NCBI GenBank assembly: GCA_902795745.1
Contig: CADBMG010000046.1
Location: forward strand, 1 to 5,708
DNA: 5,708 nt
Source of the DNA: an uncultured Pseudomonadota bacterium
GTDB taxonomy: Bacteria; Pseudomonadota; Alphaproteobacteria; RF32; CAG-239
Direction of reading: 5' to 3'
Shown here: piece by piece, positions 5,029-5,708 of the stretch
Position numbering within the stretch: the first letter of the stretch is position 1
Layout of the letters: each line of letters begins with the position of its first letter
The notes under the pieces: generated by a model
Told to the model about the DNA's origin: nothing
Database searches by the model: none
Seen by the model: the letters and a program-made list of their open reading frames with translations, nothing else
Position numbers and translations under genes: made by a program

Positions 5029-5708
5029 ATGACTGATTTTAAGCCTGCCGTTGTTTTAAGTTCTGCAATGCTATTGTATGCCTTGCCTTCATTTGCCTTT
5101 GGTTCGGTGAGTGATGCAATTTATAGTGCAGCGAAACGTGGTGATTTTAGGTCAATAGAATCTTATCTCAGTCAAGGATATGCCATAGACAGTACAGATT
5201 CATCCGGCAATACAGCTTTGTGTAAGGCTGCATCCGATGGGCAAAAAAGTGCTTATAATTTGCTTTTGCAATATGGCGCAAATCCTTCAGCTTCATGCAT
5301 GTACACAGTAAAGTCGTCAATGTCTTCTTCTACAAAGTATTGGCTTGGCGGTGCAGCCATTATCGGTGGTGGAGTAGCTATTGCAGCGGCCGCCGGTGGT
5401 GGTGGAGGTGGAGGAGGTAACAGCAGTTCTTCTGCTGCATCATTACCTTCCTCATCATCCGGTGGTGGAACGTCAGGAAGTGGTTCAGCTACGGGAGGAA
5501 ATACCGGCACGGGAGATAATCAGAATGGCGATGAATTATCTGACGCAGAGTTGGCAGGCTTGAATGCAAACGAAAGCGATGAAAAAATTTCCGGAGGATA
5601 TCCGGGAAGCGGATATACAATCGGCGGCAGTTGGTCAACCGGTGGCAGTACGGAAGTGATTTCGAGCAGTAGTTCGGGCGGTAGTGGTTCAAGTAGCAGT
5701 TCAGGCGG
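5029..5708 (+). CDS. Exported ankyrin-repeat protein with Gly/Ala hydrophobic segment and Ser/Gly-rich region (3' end beyond the window)
   Basis: I do not recognise this gene; 226 codons are visible with no stop. A probable Sec signal peptide covers residues 1-23, with a likely cut after SFA. Residues 27-88 read as two ankyrin repeats: the first is degenerate (DAIYSAAKRGDFRSIESYL), the second clearer, with GNTALCKAA at 60-68 and LLLQYGANP at 78-86. Cys65 and Cys90 are the only cysteines seen and could pair if the domain is exported. Residues 105-122 form a hydrophobic Gly/Ala segment (WLGGAAIIGGGVAIAAAA), followed by eight glycines at 123-130. From 131 onward the chain is Ser/Gly/Thr-rich and probably disordered, interrupted by an acidic stretch at about 163-186 (DNQNGDELSDAE). 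The hydrophobic patch plus polyglycine resembles the N-terminal region of large surface adhesins or autotransporters, so this may be the start of a long surface protein. A periplasmic or inner-membrane-anchored protein is equally possible. Confidence 0.75.
   Translation, partial: MTDFKPAVVLSSAMLLYALPSFAFGSVSDAIYSAAKRGDFRSIESYLSQGYAIDSTDSSGNTALCKAASDGQKSAYNLLLQYGANPSASCMYTVKSSMSSSTKYWLGGAAIIGGGVAIAAAAGGGGGGGGNSSSSAASLPSSSSGGGTSGSGSATGGNTGTGDNQNGDELSDAELAGLNANESDEKISGGYPGSGYTIGGSWSTGGSTEVISSSSSGGSGSSSSSG
5389..5708 (+). repeat. Low-complexity GGT/GGA and AGT/AGC/TCA codon tract
   Basis: Within the right-edge gene the DNA becomes a run of Gly codons (5395-5418, eight in a row) and then mixed Ser, Gly and Thr codons to the window end. 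Synonymous codons are mixed (GGT, GGA and GGC; AGC, AGT, TCA and TCG), so this is protein-level low complexity and not a pure nucleotide microsatellite. Only the densest portions, 5395-5418 and 5662-5708, are close to repetitive. No exact tandem unit longer than a few codons is visible. Confidence 0.6.

Noticed and set aside
5253..5510. Minus-strand ORF of 85 codons rich in proline
   Set aside because: It is the antisense of the Gly/Ser-rich gene: Pro codons are the complement of Gly codons. It has no separate support and the plus-strand frame has a signal peptide, ankyrin repeats and a ribosome binding site.
5515..5550. Possible calcium-binding loop in DNQNGDELSDAE
   Set aside because: The acidic and amide residues do not fall at the spacing of an EF-hand, dockerin or RTX loop; it is better described as a short acidic stretch in a disordered region.
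1..5708. tRNA, rRNA, CRISPR array, transposase or inverted terminal repeats
   Set aside because: None was recognisable on either strand. Coding regions fill almost the whole window and the short gaps hold only promoter-like elements and one terminator.

Overview
This window looks like a piece of chromosome from an AT-leaning alphaproteobacterium, probably an uncultured or host-associated lineage. The lineage call rests on protein signatures read by eye: FabG ends in NGGMAMI, FabD carries an ANDNS-type segment with QVTGTVRW, and FtsK has the QTGFD/YEEQ insert just before Walker B. All three resemble alphaproteobacterial homologues as I remember them; no database search was possible. There are five protein genes, no RNA genes, no CRISPR array, no insertion sequence and no attachment site that I could recognise. 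No gene-free stretch exceeds about 165 bases.

Layout, left to right. Bases 1-2105 (minus strand) hold the first 701 codons of ftsK, the membrane-anchored DNA translocase of the division septum; its C-terminal end lies beyond the left edge. A 163-base divergent intergenic region (2106-2268) carries the ftsK start signals on one strand and one or two promoters for fabD on the other. fabD (2269-3213) and fabG (3229-3966) form a tight two-gene operon for fatty acid synthesis: malonyl transfer to acyl carrier protein, then 3-ketoacyl-ACP reduction. A strong intrinsic terminator (3987-4023) closes the operon, so acpP and fabF, which often follow fabG in Proteobacteria, are not here. A complete psd gene (4046-4894, minus strand) converges on the same terminator; it encodes phosphatidylserine decarboxylase, the last step of phosphatidylethanolamine synthesis. 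A second divergent region (4895-5028) separates psd from a secreted or membrane protein gene (5029 to the right edge, incomplete) that I cannot name.

The four named genes are housekeeping functions of the cell envelope and division: acyl chain synthesis, phospholipid head-group formation and chromosome clearance at the septum. They alternate in direction as separate transcription units, so nothing indicates one co-regulated system. The least ordinary item is the right-edge gene: a signal peptide, two ankyrin repeats, a Gly/Ala-rich hydrophobic segment ending in eight glycines, then a Ser/Gly-rich low-complexity region running off the window. The second most interesting point is that FabG has a predicted NADH-type rather than NADPH-type cofactor pocket.
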